Assembly (NCBI GenBank): GCA_035041965.1
Contig: JAPYMA010000682.1
Coordinates: 124,001 to 188,000, forward strand
Length of the DNA stretch: 64,000 nucleotides
Direction: 5' to 3'
DNA from: Anisakis pegreffii
Taxonomy: Eukaryota > Nematoda > Chromadorea > Rhabditida > Anisakidae
This document shows positions 26,322 to 38,600 of the stretch, piece by piece. Under the pieces are notes generated by a model. The model was not told the origin of the DNA. It did not search any database and saw nothing but the letters and a program-made list of their open reading frames with translations. How positions within the stretch are numbered: the first letter of the stretch is position 1; every line of letters starts with the position of its first letter. A program made the position numbers and the translations under genes.

Positions 26322-28458
26322 AAACCGTTTCACTCGTCGAAATCTTTTAAGCATCTCTGGAAAGCCTTCCAAAGCGATCACTGTCATTTCACTAATTGTT
26401 GCAGATTTCGCTAAAATTGATCCACAAATGCGCGCAATCGGCATTACCGAGTTTTGCCGCAGGCTGACTCAAACTCACGATTGAGTTCAGGCTCAACATA
26501 TTGTTGGTGTCTGATACAGACAGGATTTTAGGGATGAAATTCGGTTGAGCAGAGAATTTGAGCCAGCATTTTCTCATAAGTCAACATGATAGCAATTATA
26601 ACTAATGTCAACGTGGTCTTGTGTCACAACGAAGTGTAATTAATATGTCCCACCGCCATCAGAGGATGCATTCTCTAAACTGTATCTTAAAATTCTGAAA
26701 TAAGTGCTGCCGTTTATATTGCCGTACTTTGTTGCTTGGCTAACATTCAAGACGATTCTCAAGAATATGAGATTCTGGCAAATGTAACTGTGTTGCTCAC
26801 GAGAGTGTTTTGTAGACTGCATTTTGAAAAGTAATGATCTGTCGGTCAACTTCTTTCGTGATCCAGATTGCCTTCTATACGTCACTGAATTATTCCGTTG
26901 TTCTGTTCGACTGTCTAGAACTTACATTGGATAAGGAAAACGAGCTGAAGTCGCTCCGAATACGTGCTGAGTCTAAGATTCGAATGGTCTCTTCGAGAAA
27001 TTTCCACAGACGAAAGAATATGCGTATTCTAATCACTAACAGTATACGTATAGTGATTCAGTCAATTGTAAAATCGAATGCGATATGATCATTTGAACAA
27101 ATGAACGACGCTTAGTTACAGTCGTTGTGTTGAATTGATATTTTGGACGTATAAAAAGTTTCATTGCTCGATCAAGAATGTATTCGTGTGACTTTATCAC
27201 CGTGGACGGTTGACAGCAAAGAACAAGATTACAAAATGCACGAATGGTAGGAATTTTATTGATCTCATGATAAAATTTTTGCTGACAGTTCATGAGAACA
27301 TTCCATCAGCAAATACCAAAAAACGTTAAGACGTTTAAGATCAATCGTACATTAATAATACGGTCTAATATGGATTTTTCAAATAAAGAAAGAGTCCAAA
27401 GTGATTGAGGAAATCGTACACACCGTCTGAAATGTTTCAAAACTATGTTCCAGAATAAAGTTGGGAATGGGAGCGTTTTTAAAAATCGCTACATACCGTA
27501 CACATAAGCGGCGGCCACCGACAAAGCAAGTACTGAGCGCTGGCCAGTTTAGTTCAATGACCATTGAAATTCTGTTCTTGGTGGCCACCGAATCAGTGGC
27601 AAGCAATCAACAGTGGCAAAAGATGCCTGCTGGTCAGTGGTACCGATTGGTCGGCCACTTTTACCTTCGTTCGGTGATCATCGAGCAGGATGATCAGCTC
27701 ATTGGTCGATAGATCCCAGAAATCATTCTGTGGCCATCAAGCGGAATTCGAGGACCACAATCCAACATTTCTCCCAAGCGTGATGTGCTGGAATCAATTA
27801 TCGCCTCGATAGCTAGTTAAATTGATTAAAAACGGTCAATAGTTGACCAAATCGCACGGAAGAGATACATTCTGCTGTTTGAAGACCTTCGTTTGCGGAA
27901 GCATTTCATTTTGCTTGATCGATGCTTGATGTTGCATTTTTTGATTACTTCAAATAACGAGTGAAATTACACAATTAGAAGTCTCGAGTCAGCATACATT
28001 CCGAAGTTCGTTGAGATGTTGTGGCTGATCAGAAATTCATGGCAATTCAGGATTTTAGTCTAAAAATCTCTACCTATTTAGGCATCTCTTCTGCTTTGCA
28101 GAGTCCATCAACACTGATTCACATCTGTAATGCTACATAAGCAATGCCATTTACATGAGCTACGCTTTTTACATTACATTTTTACTTTTACATTACATTT
28201 TACATTACAATTGAAACTGGAGTTAAAAGTTGATCGTTGATAATTTTATCGCTTGCTTTCTGGACTTCTCACTTGGTAGATATTTGATTGAAATAAAAAC
28301 GTAATACCAAACTGAGTCATCGAAATACCAAACTCGACTGTTGAACGTGCAATCGAGAATGAATTTCAGTGGCAACTGTAAAATTATACGCGATATAATA
28401 TGCATATATTTGTTCACCAAAAGTTATGGTATGATTTGACGTCGCAGTTATTCACAGT
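26322..28458. other. Intergenic, no supported gene
   Basis: About 2.1 kb. Open frames are short and lack family motifs. A GC-richer island at 27500-27720 has repeated GGCCACCG words. A short TTTTACATTACA tandem repeat lies at 28168-28212. Otherwise AT-rich unique sequence. Confidence 0.5.
28168..28212. repeat. Short tandem repeat TTTTACATTACA
   Basis: Three to four imperfect tandem copies of a roughly 12-base unit. No coding role is seen. Confidence 0.7.
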
Positions 28459-28467
28459 CTTATCAGT
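28459..28467 (-). promoter_or_regulatory. GATA-type site ACTGATAAG upstream of lectin gene A
   Basis: CTTATCAGT is the reverse complement of ACTGATAAG, the extended TGATAA site recognised by intestinal GATA factors (ELT-2) in C. elegans. It lies 265 bases before the start codon. The identical 9-mer lies upstream of gene B. Functional assignment is inferred. Confidence 0.4.
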
Positions 28468-28674
28468 TGACACCAAACGCATAAAAATGACAATAAAATA
28501 TAATTCATAATCTACGCCGAGCATTCTGTGGTTTGCTAACAAACTTTGCTGATTTTTTCTCATTAAAAAATTTTAAGAGTCGTATCAAAGTATAAGGTAT
28601 GAGCAAGACTGGAAAAAATCATCACTTGACATAATCTCACGTGATACCTTATTGTAAAAAAATCAATCTGACAC

Positions 28675-28682
28675 TATAAAAG
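28675..28682 (+). promoter_or_regulatory. TATA box of lectin gene A
   Basis: TATAAAAG ends 49 bases before the ATG at 28732. Gene C has TATAAGG at the matching distance (start-to-start 57 bases in both), which supports a shared core promoter. Confidence 0.55.
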
Positions 28683-28731
28683 ACAGCCACAAATTTGAAA
28701 ACAGTATTCTACACTTCAAACGTTCTGCAGA

Positions 28732-31700
28732 ATGCGTGCTTACTTCCAGTTATTGGGCTTGTTCGCCCTTTCACTTGGACTTTCGGGTAAGCACTCTTAG
28801 ATCATCATGACGAGTTTCACTCTTTCATGACCGTTGTTTTAGTCAGAAACGTCACAAGAGTGTGTTTCGGTTACGGTAAATGTTACCACATCTGAAATGC
28901 ATCAAACTGCGCAACATTCTCACTTCAAGATCAATCGCCAGTAGAACGGCATTGTTTTCTTAGGAATTTTATCATTTTCTGTAAAAATCACAGTGATCTG
29001 CAGAATTTCATCGCAATCGAACGTAATTTTCAGTCACACTTGGTGACCGCGAGTGCGAATGTGACTACAAAAGAACATGGCTGGATATTGTGATTGTAGT
29101 TGATTCATCGAAGGAAATGAACGTACAAGATTTCTATGCTGTAAGTTCAACTCAAAAACCTAGTTCCGTTAAAAAAATAAATTCTAAAACATTTTCAATG
29201 GGGATCGATAAATGTTGGAATGCAGCAGCATGGGCTTCCATTCTGATGATAGCCAGTGTCCAGAAGCTAAAACATTTTACATTCACTAGCGTATTTAAGC
29301 GGTACTATTTGGCTTCAGTTGAAATTACATTGATTGAGTAATCTTATGTAGCATCAGTAAGGTGAAGGTAAGACTATCCACGTGTCAATTCAGGTAAGGA
29401 ATTTCGCCGCAGCGGTGGCTAAACAAGTTAATATCAGCCAAGAGACTGGTGCTTATTCAAGAATTGGTTTCATCAATGGTGGTGTGGAGGTGAGTTTGGA
29501 GCTTTGTTGGATTGACCGCCATATTCAAACATTCAAAACACTTTTTTGCTCCGCAGCAAATTGATTTCATAACAGAAAATGTTTTTATACACACACCCTG
29601 CACTTGGGAACATCTGATGGATCTTTGTATCAAAAATTAAAAAATTCCAATGGATAAAGTTTCACTGCTCTTCACAAAAACAAATTTTCAGGCAGAGGTT
29701 GTTGCCGATCTCACAACATTCAAAAGTAGCATTGAAGCAGCTAATGCCATCCATAATATCAAATATATGAACGCCAACAACTTCAACCTTAGGAAGTATG
29801 TCTCAACCGTTTCTAAGACTAATTGATTTTACCGATATCACTAGTAAAGATCCAGAAAGTGTAATAATTCATTTAGTAATTGAACAAACTCAGTGCAGAA
29901 TTATTCAAGCTGTCTACACGATAAATTCAGATCCTTGCTGGCAGCAGCGAATATGGTAGAAAAGGCGTACAAACAGAGACCGAATGTCAAGAAACTCGTC
30001 ATCGTATTCTCAGGTAAATCGGAAGACTGCGTATACCAAGGGTAAGTACTTATTATATTCGGGGCAGTTGCATTATATCAGCAAGCATAAAACAACGATC
30101 TAATTTGTACGGTGATAAAACCTGTGTCCATATCACGTTTTGATGGAAGAGTTTCAATAATTGCAGCAAGTTCCAAATGAAGATGGTGAAACCCGAAGAA
30201 GACGAGAACCCATGTCGTATCGCGTCGCACATAAAGGAGAATGGAGGCGTCGTCATGACTGTTGGACTGAAATACGATGGTGAAAACACATTCCCACATA
30301 TGAAATTCGCAAGTGACTGCTACAAACTAGACTTCGATGATCAATTCGCACCACACTTCCTGCGTAAACTCTGCGATGGTGAGTTGTCGATGCGCATAAA
30401 CTTGAACAACTCATTTAATCAATATATTCATTTCAGTGATTCATAGTTTGGTATTTTATATTTTCATTGCCAATAAATACTCAAGTCTAGTACGAGTTTT
30501 TTGACGTATCATTTATAGTTCGATTAGCGGAAGATATGAAATTTGCAAACTTTTCATTGAGAATCATTACCGTGCACAATTCTTTCGCAAACTTTTAAGT
30601 TGTTCAAACGTGAAAGATTATGGTAACATCATCAAATTGATGGAGTCTTAACGACTTCCTTCTCAAAGCGCCTTTCCGAGATGACTCTCAAAATTTTCAG
30701 CTAACTGCTTCTGTAATGCGCCATTTGTGCAATTCACAGACCCCAAAGACAAATGTCACAAATTCGGTGAATGCGTCTATCAGCAAGGTCAACCACTTGC
30801 ATATGAAACTGCTAGTGAAACATGTGTTGACTACGAAACTAAAGTGACCGAGATACTCAGTCCGCAAAAGGATGCATTCCTGAAGGGTAAGTGAATTGAT
30901 TTGTGATTTTGAATAGTTTCTGATTCAGCATATATTTGCATTTAGATTGGCAGTAATTAAAATATTGTAAGTGGCTGGGAAGGATTCGTCAAGAGTCAAT
31001 AAGATCATTTCGAAATTTTCGGTAGTCCTTGGAGAAATGACTGAAAATGATTGCATAGAATTGATTCGAACGTTTCATATCAGCTACTTGTTCAGATTTG
31101 GCTGGTACATATGGTTATCACAGTCTTTGGCTCGGAGCAACTGGTGTAGATGGCCATTACACTTGGACTATTAGCGGAAATCCGGTCAGTGCATTTAATT
31201 GACGCTTGAATCATGCGACTGTTCTTATTGATGATTAAGAACTTTTTGGAGATCAAATAATAAAAATCACTCATTACCTCATAGGGCGTGTGCTTCTGCG
31301 GAGAATCCCACTCATGTAACCTATCTTGATTATCGTACTTCGCCATTCCCGTAATTGACACCAATTACATATTCAGCAGATGTAAATTGATCGCAGTTCA
31401 AGTTTTTAACTGTTGAATGAAATTTTCACAGGTAAGTGGCTATCAGCCATGGGCACAAGGTCAACCGAATGTTCATGATGGAAACTGTGCCTACGAAGAT
31501 GTCGACAGTGGCAAATGGAGCGCAGCTAAATGTGACAACATCGACGTTGCTCATTACTACTCATGTCAAAAAATTTCATGTAAGTAGCTTGAACTGAATT
31601 GCTATCATCTTATTAAGAACCTGTTCATCATTTCCTCTTTAATGACCTGAGATAAACAATTTCATGAATGAAGGTTTTTAGAAATTCATGTAGGTTTATG

Positions 31701-31808
31701 CTATCGCCTGGAAGTACTTTAATCAGTTATCGCTAATCGTATGAAAATCGTAATTGCTTTCCAGGTGACACGAACAACTACTGCAATATGCCAATTATTC
31801 AACATTAA
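28732..31808 (+). CDS. Secreted vWA plus C-type-lectin protein, gene A
   Basis: Ten exons: 28732-28786, 29034-29140, 29394-29489, 29692-29795, 29931-30041, 30167-30378, 30701-30886, 31096-31184, 31432-31579, 31765-31808; all phases agree, 383 aa. Residues 1-19 form a signal peptide (LLGLFALSLGLS). A vWA domain (about 28-225) starts with TWLDIVIVVDSSKEM; the MIDAS DxSxS motif is degenerate (DSSKE). The C-type lectin-like domain follows (about 232-370): ANCFCNAPFVQF, KFGECVYQQGQ, SLWLGATG, WAQGQPN, CDN and HYYSCQK. QPN occupies the sugar-selectivity position, but the WND calcium motif is replaced by WSA, so calcium-dependent sugar binding is uncertain. A short last exon adds a CGDTNNYC tail. 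The architecture resembles C. elegans vWA-bearing clec genes (clec-60 group), several induced by infection; an immune role here is inference. Confidence 0.9.
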
Positions 31809-32042
31809 GTGATTACTGAATTGACCGGTGATATATGCAGAAAAGAACATTCTTGATGGGAAGAGATGGTTGAAATTTTGATGATTTCCTTTTGAATATT
31901 TGAGATCATGTTGAATAAGACCAAAAAATTTTTAACAAAGTGAAAATGTAAATTATATCTGCTAAGAGAAGGGGTATCTATAATTCAAATCTGCATATTC
32001 CGCTGAATGTTTTGCTGTACTATCTAATCATTAATACTTCTC

Positions 32043-32048
32043 AATAAA
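32043..32048 (+). terminator. Candidate poly(A) signal of gene A
   Basis: AATAAA 235 bases after the stop codon of gene A, the first canonical hexamer downstream. Confidence 0.35.
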
Positions 32049-32237
32049 CATCATTTATCAAATCATCACTGTTTCTACTTACCAATCACACTTCACTGCA
32101 AGCGATAATCATACCATCTGATCACATAAGGTCGATGATAACAATGCGCTCGCTATGCATTCGGCAAATAGTGATGCACAAGGAACGTAGTGTATGTAAT
32201 GATAATTGTCAGTCTTGTGAAAAAGATTCATTCACAC

Positions 32238-32423
32238 TTGAAATTGGTGTATTTTGCGGAGTTTTGGAGACACCGTCCTTGTTTCTTCGTCTCCATCCTC
32301 GACAGTTTTGAGGGCGGCTACATTTTCAGGGGCTGCAAAATTTATCACCTGACCTTCATCTTCCCCGACTTTTCGGGAACTCTTCGTTCCCGAAAATTTT
32401 TCGGTGAATTCCACGAACATTTC
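32238..32423 (-). CDS. Orphan exon-like coding segment (unassigned)
   Basis: Read on the minus strand, a good acceptor (TTAATTTTCAG) opens a 186-base, phase-0 to phase-0 frame of 62 codons ending at a CAA|GTGTGA donor. The product begins EMFVEFTEKFSGTKSS and is rich in Glu, Lys and Val with coding-like base use, unlike its AT-rich surroundings. I do not recognise the family. No partner exons were found on either side, so it may be a relic exon, part of a gene with distant exons, or chance. Confidence 0.3.
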
Positions 32424-35310
32424 CTGAAAATTAATGCAGTCAGATAAAAACGGCAAAAACGTGAAGTTGAAGCGATTTCACCAATGATTTTAAATTGTGG
32501 AAAAGTAGAAAAATGTTCACTGTTCGACCACAAGACATTTCTAAGACACAGTTGATATCAGTGAAGTGATTTGAACCGAAAACACATCAGTTGAATGAAA
32601 TGACCAAAGTTTTCAGAGATTTATCAAATCACAAAAAATATCTTCTGAACACATAAGAATGAATTCTGGATGCTCAAAATCAGTAGATCGAATAAATGTT
32701 TCTTGCATGCTTGATACAAACTAAAAAGCTGTGCCATTATAACACTTTTGTTGATGTCGTCCTTACTCAGATTTCCGTTCAATTAAATAGCCATCATCAA
32801 GGTTATTCTCATGTGTGGATTGACGCTCATTATGAATTACTCTTTGAATCTTTTTCTCATCCACCCCATTCCTCAATATTATAAATTTGTTTGTTTGGTA
32901 GAAAAACGATCTGTTTAGCGACAAGGCAAACGATTTTTAATACTATTTATCATATCCCAAGAGTAAAATGCTTTCATTCTCAACCGTCAAGTCAACGTTC
33001 TCACTGGAATCTTTCCGCTTTTTCAATCTTTGCATAACATAGCCAACTTGGCTCAGCATCCTTCTCAGCCTGAGGTTCATGTCTAAATTCTTATTCATTT
33101 TTGACGATGCATTCCGCAGCCATTGTAAAATAAGCTAGCTGGTGAGGCAAGAGCTGTGTATATGCTTTACAATAATGAACAACTACGTGATAATTTCGTT
33201 GAATAATGAATAACCAATTGCAAAATCAAATGATGGAGCGTAGCTTATATGAGCTAATCAAAGATTTATATCTGCTGGAATAAGGCTCATCTCAATACAA
33301 TATCATGCTTGATAGGTATACACTTATGGCGACGGCATAGTTTTCATGGATTCGAAATTTTGATTGACAGCGAACAACGAGGATAGAAGAAAAGAACAAA
33401 TCATTTGCACACATACAGTACGATTTGCTAAAGTGTATAATTGCATCATAATATGTTTAAGTGTTTGTGCACTGCAAAAAATGCAGAACATTTGAACAAT
33501 GAACTCGCTTATTTTTTGGATGAGTATAATCATTTTTAGCATACTCAACCATAATCAGCAGCATACGATTCATGTGATCAGCGATGACGATATAGCGAGC
33601 AATCATGATTTGATATTTTTTGCTGCAATTTATGATCATCAAAAGGAACCACCGTATTCATTCAAAACGCTCGATCACACACCACAAAACTATTCAAGCG
33701 TCAATAAACAAGACGTAAAAACGCATTCTTATCAGCTCATTTTTATTCCGTAACACAAATTAACAGCGAGATGACTAACACTGCTATGAAAAGAATCAAA
33801 AATTTATTTCCAAAATCGATCAGTTTATCAATAAAATATAAAATTATTTGCTTAGTGATCGATAGAACTCTGCTCCTTGCTAAATTAAATATTGTATTGC
33901 TGTTTTTCCTTACACATTTACACATAATCAGTTTTCAATTCTTCACAAGTAAATGAAATTGAAGAGTTATTTGAAAATTTTCTTAGTAATTACAGTTTAC
34001 ATAGAACAACACAGGTAAAAGCAGGTGAACACCGATGTGTTGTAGCTCTATTTGAAATGATCACCTCATAAACATGTTCTCTAGACATGATATAAACTTT
34101 TGTGTCTATCCGAGAATATGCGACAATAATCTAAGAGTGCAGGAAATTAAAACTGCGAAAATAGGAAGCAGATCTTTGAATGCAACAAGTAATGAAAGTT
34201 AGCTTCTCGAAAAATTTGGAATTGTCAGAAAGCAAGGAATGAAATCAAATTAGTCTCTGCTCTGCGCGAATTTGCTATTGATTTCTGATTTGCTTAGTAT
34301 TAAGAAGTATACTGAAGGCATTCGTTGACTGCTTCGCATACTCATTCAGATTCATCAGTTCAAGGAACACAGTCGCAAGAAGTACAAGATGCGATAATAG
34401 ATCGAGTTTTCGAAAGAATGCTATAAAGGTTGGGGATAAAGTACCCGGGTCAAGATTGCGAAGCTTCAATTAACAATTACAAACAGCACTAACAATCATG
34501 CCTGATTTCATAAAATAATACTGCTGACACATATAATTTCCCGCATCATCATGATTCCATCTGAAATTCATAGAGATAAGTTGTGAAATTCCAATGATTC
34601 ACGAACTGAATGTTCACCCTCCCAACTGTCCTGTTCCCTTCTGTTCTCCACCTTCCTATTTTAAAATCCGTTCTATTCCATTGTGTTCCGATCTATTTTA
34701 TTCTGTGCGTCCTTTTTCAGAAATGTTCTATCCTATTTCTTGGAATAGAACACGAATAGAAAATTTCGACTGGAATAGAAACATTACTAATACGAATGAG
34801 AACTTGCATATCATAAATGAATGTTTGGTGTCTTGCATAAACATTTATCGAAGTTGCATAAACATTTATCGCTTATTATTATTGTCGTTTTACCTTTCTC
34901 TTCATTACCGACCATTTGCTTGATGCAGTAGATTCTCACACATACCTTATTCTCACTTGTCCCCAATCTTCAGCCGTTTCATTTACATCGAATCTGTGTT
35001 CATTCGTTCGTAAGCCTTGACCGCAATGTTGTGAAGTCTGATCACCTGTTCGATGAATATCGCATTGTATGTTCACTGAATGTGTCTTGAAATCATCAAG
35101 TATAGCAGTGATAGAGAGTAATAATGACTATAATAAATATTTGCATTTGTTGAGTGATCAAATATTATTTCATAGAATATTAAGCTGACATTTTGTGCGT
35201 TATCAGCAGCATTATTAATTGCTTTTTTGGACCAATAAAATGTCATATGATGGAATCGAATGTATTCGCAAATAATTTTCATCGTTTTTTGCGTCTATAA
35301 TGTTCTCGTT

Positions 35311-35319
35311 CTTATCAGT
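35311..35319 (-). promoter_or_regulatory. GATA-type site ACTGATAAG upstream of lectin gene B
   Basis: CTTATCAGT, identical to the 9-mer upstream of gene A, followed at once by TATAAAA (35320-35326). The start codon used for gene B lies about 320 bases further on, so a longer 5' leader or an unseen 5' exon is possible. Confidence 0.4.
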
Positions 35320-35644
35320 TATAAAACTGTTTTTTTGCGAAAATGCTTTCTCAAAAGCATTTTAAAGGACTCATCGCAATTTTTATCGTCGCATGATGAG
35401 CAGAAATGAACGGTTTTAGTGCAGAATTCATCCTTTATGAACTGATGCTGAACAACATAAAATTGTTTATCAGCGATAATAATTTTCCTTGTAATTTGTG
35501 GAATCTGCAAACAAACTTTGATCATTTGGTCAAATGATTCCTTTCTGTTCTTAATTGTTTGTTTGCAATAATGCTTGAGTACCGTATGAAACAATACTTA
35601 AGGAAGTAGATGCGATGCAATGGTATGATTCAATCAGCGGTCTC

Positions 35645-38600
35645 ATGATGCGCTTCTTCACGCTGTTCAGTGCAATCGCCCTCTGCACAGGACTTATTGG
35701 TAAGTGCTATTTCCATATGTGTTCATATCACTTAATTTCTTGGTTATTTACACCTCATTGACGTTTTCTGAAACAGAGAGAGAGAGAGCAACCTGATATT
35801 TTATGACTGCCCGAGAAATGCACCACTTTTGCCTTTTTCGAATCAAAGAGAGGAAAAATAGATGAGAACTTTCGATGCGTTATAATTGACACTTCGAATG
35901 AATCTTCGGTTACGAAACAGTTCACATTCTCCTTCTAATAAGCTTGCTCAATGCCAAATAACAAGCAAACGTGGTCGTGAATGCAATTACGGTAGTCACA
36001 CCGAAAGTCAAATTGATGGAAAAAGACACGTGTAAAAATAAGCGTTCAAACTGCTGGATGTGTGAGCGAACCAGTACAACTGCTTCATATGTTTTTGTTC
36101 ATCTGCAGGTTTTATTCTTTCATATGAACCGTAAACGTAATATTTTGATCTTAGTTAACTTTAGGGGCAACTGACAAGTTAAAATGTAAACATGTACCAA
36201 TTGATCTTGTGATTGTGATGGACGAATCAAGCAGTATCGGAGCTGATGATTATCAGGTTGGTGTCGAAATTGATTTTGGTATAAACTAATCAGCATTTAT
36301 TTTAAATTAAAGATCAAATACCGACCATGGCTTCATTATTATACGATGCATAATGACATTTTAATCCATCAAATGCTCAAATAATTTCTTCTTAAAAATT
36401 AGTCATTATATCAGTACATACAAGCTTCGTTTGAGTAAGTTGTGTAGAGTGGAAGTGCGATGAATTTTGAAGTTTAACACAAAAAAAACAAAGTTATATC
36501 ATAAATTTCTCGGTGATAAAGAGCAGTTAATTTCATTTGTACACTGAAATGAGCATGAGCGCAGTTTATCCAAGAAAAATTACCAAGTTAAAACTTTTTT
36601 TAATTGACAGACAGCGTTGGACGCAGCAGCTGGCATTACGCAAAGACTTCGCATTGGTACAACACAAGATGCGAGTTTTCATACTTTCTTTATTTTTCAA
36701 CCTTCTTCCCGAGTCGTTCACACAAGCAGTTTGCGCTGAATCTTTTGAACGTCTTTCAATCTGGTAACATTTGTTATTTCGCTCTCAGAATTCAAATGAA
36801 GCAAGCTTGTTGAATGAGCTGAAAAATCGCAATATTGTAGCAGTACAAAAGTTGATACCTGATGTTTAATTTCAGGACAGCCGTGTTGGAATGGTGTCGT
36901 TCAGTGATGGGGGACGTGTCAGATTTGGCTTGGATCAATACAAAACGAACTCAGATGTAACATCAGCAATCCGCCGGTCAGACTACGGAAGAGGTCTAAC
37001 GAACATTGCGGCTGGAATGCATGTCGCAACAACTGAGGTAAGAACTTGCTAACTGCAATGCACATCAAAAATAAAATGATCATGATATGAAAATATGAAA
37101 GCAGTACTTGCTTCAAAGCGTCCTATATGAATGCTACATGCCTTATAGTGAATATTTACTCATAATGCATAATACTAAAGGTTTTCGCAAAAGCAAAAGA
37201 CCGTGCTCTGAGAAAGGTGATGCTTGTGATAACCGATGGTATGGATATCACTGATGTTGGAAAGGAGCATGCTCTAGCAGAGAAAGCTGGCATCGTTACA
37301 TATGTAATTGGAGTAGGCGAAGGTTCACCTTCCACATTTTATTCAAACAAATATTTCACTGGAGTAAATACTGTCTCAATGTTATCTACCCACCCAAATT
37401 GCAAGTGATGCATCTGATATAATGAATTAATCATTCAAATTTCTTCCAGAAACTGACTATGAAGAATTGGTTAAAGCAGCTGGTGATAAAAAACATGTCT
37501 TCACCTTTGCCAACTATCAAGCTTTAGCTGATGAGATTGATTTAGTATGCAGCAGTTTCACACTTGGTGAGTGATTTTACTTTGTAATTCTAAGGGTATG
37601 AATGAAGTGAAATTTCCCCAAAAAATACGATTTAATTGCTGCCATCAGTTCCATGCATACTTAAGAAACGAAGTACATGAATGAAAAAGTGAATTCAATT
37701 TACAGGATGTGACTGCAATTATCACCACACGTGGCTTGACCTTATCTTCATAATTGATTCATCGAAGGCTGTCAATGAACAAGACTTCGATGCAGTTAGT
37801 TACATATTCATTGCCCGGCACATTTCTTTTCAGTTTGCTCATTATTCAGGGAAAATGCCATTTTTGAAAACATTTTTTATACTGAATGGTAGTTTGGAAC
37901 ATTTCAGGTGAGAAACTTCGCTGCTTCATTCATATCACAAATTCCGGTCAGCCAACAAATCGGGAAATTCTCTAGAGTTGGTATCATCAATATGGGTGAC
38001 GAGGTACTACTGAATGATTACTCAACGATTTGCATTCGATTCTGCTTCGAACTTCTGTTTAGTGAGAAATCATCATTCCCGTGGTAGACTAAGCCTTCTG
38101 TCATAAGTGAGTAAAAACAATAGAATACAAGCATAATATACATAGTATATGTGGTATACGTTAAAGGCAAATGTTGTGGGAATGTTGACATCGTACAATT
38201 CACCTGATGAGGCAGCAAATGCGATGAGAAGTATGCCATACCTTAACAGCAACTCAGCAAATCTTCGCGAGTGAGTTGTACACATTTAATCGCTATTCGT
38301 TTTGAAAGAAAATTGTTCCTATAAAGCATTATTTGCCATCTTCAACGAGAGAATTTCACAAAAGCATCCGTATTGTTAAAGTAGCTTCATGCAAGGAAAC
38401 TGCACATGTGAGGGATATTAATGATCTTTGCCGTTTATGCGAAACTGAAACAGAAATATTTCAGTGCGCTCACTAAAGCCACCAATATGTTGGACAGCAG
38501 CCACGATGAACGCAAGAATGTTCAAAATGTTGTCGTGCTCTTCTCAAGCGTTGATGAACCTTGCACTTATCAAGGCCATAACAAATTGTTCGTTGATATT

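Larger units (their letters stand above)
31809..35644. other. Intergenic between lectin genes A and B
   Basis: About 3.8 kb. It holds an AATAAA for gene A (32043-32048), an isolated exon-like frame on the minus strand (32238-32423), a 19-base direct repeat near 34834-34872 (GCATAAACATTTATCG twice), and a GATA-type site before gene B. I found no multi-exon gene. Confidence 0.5.
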
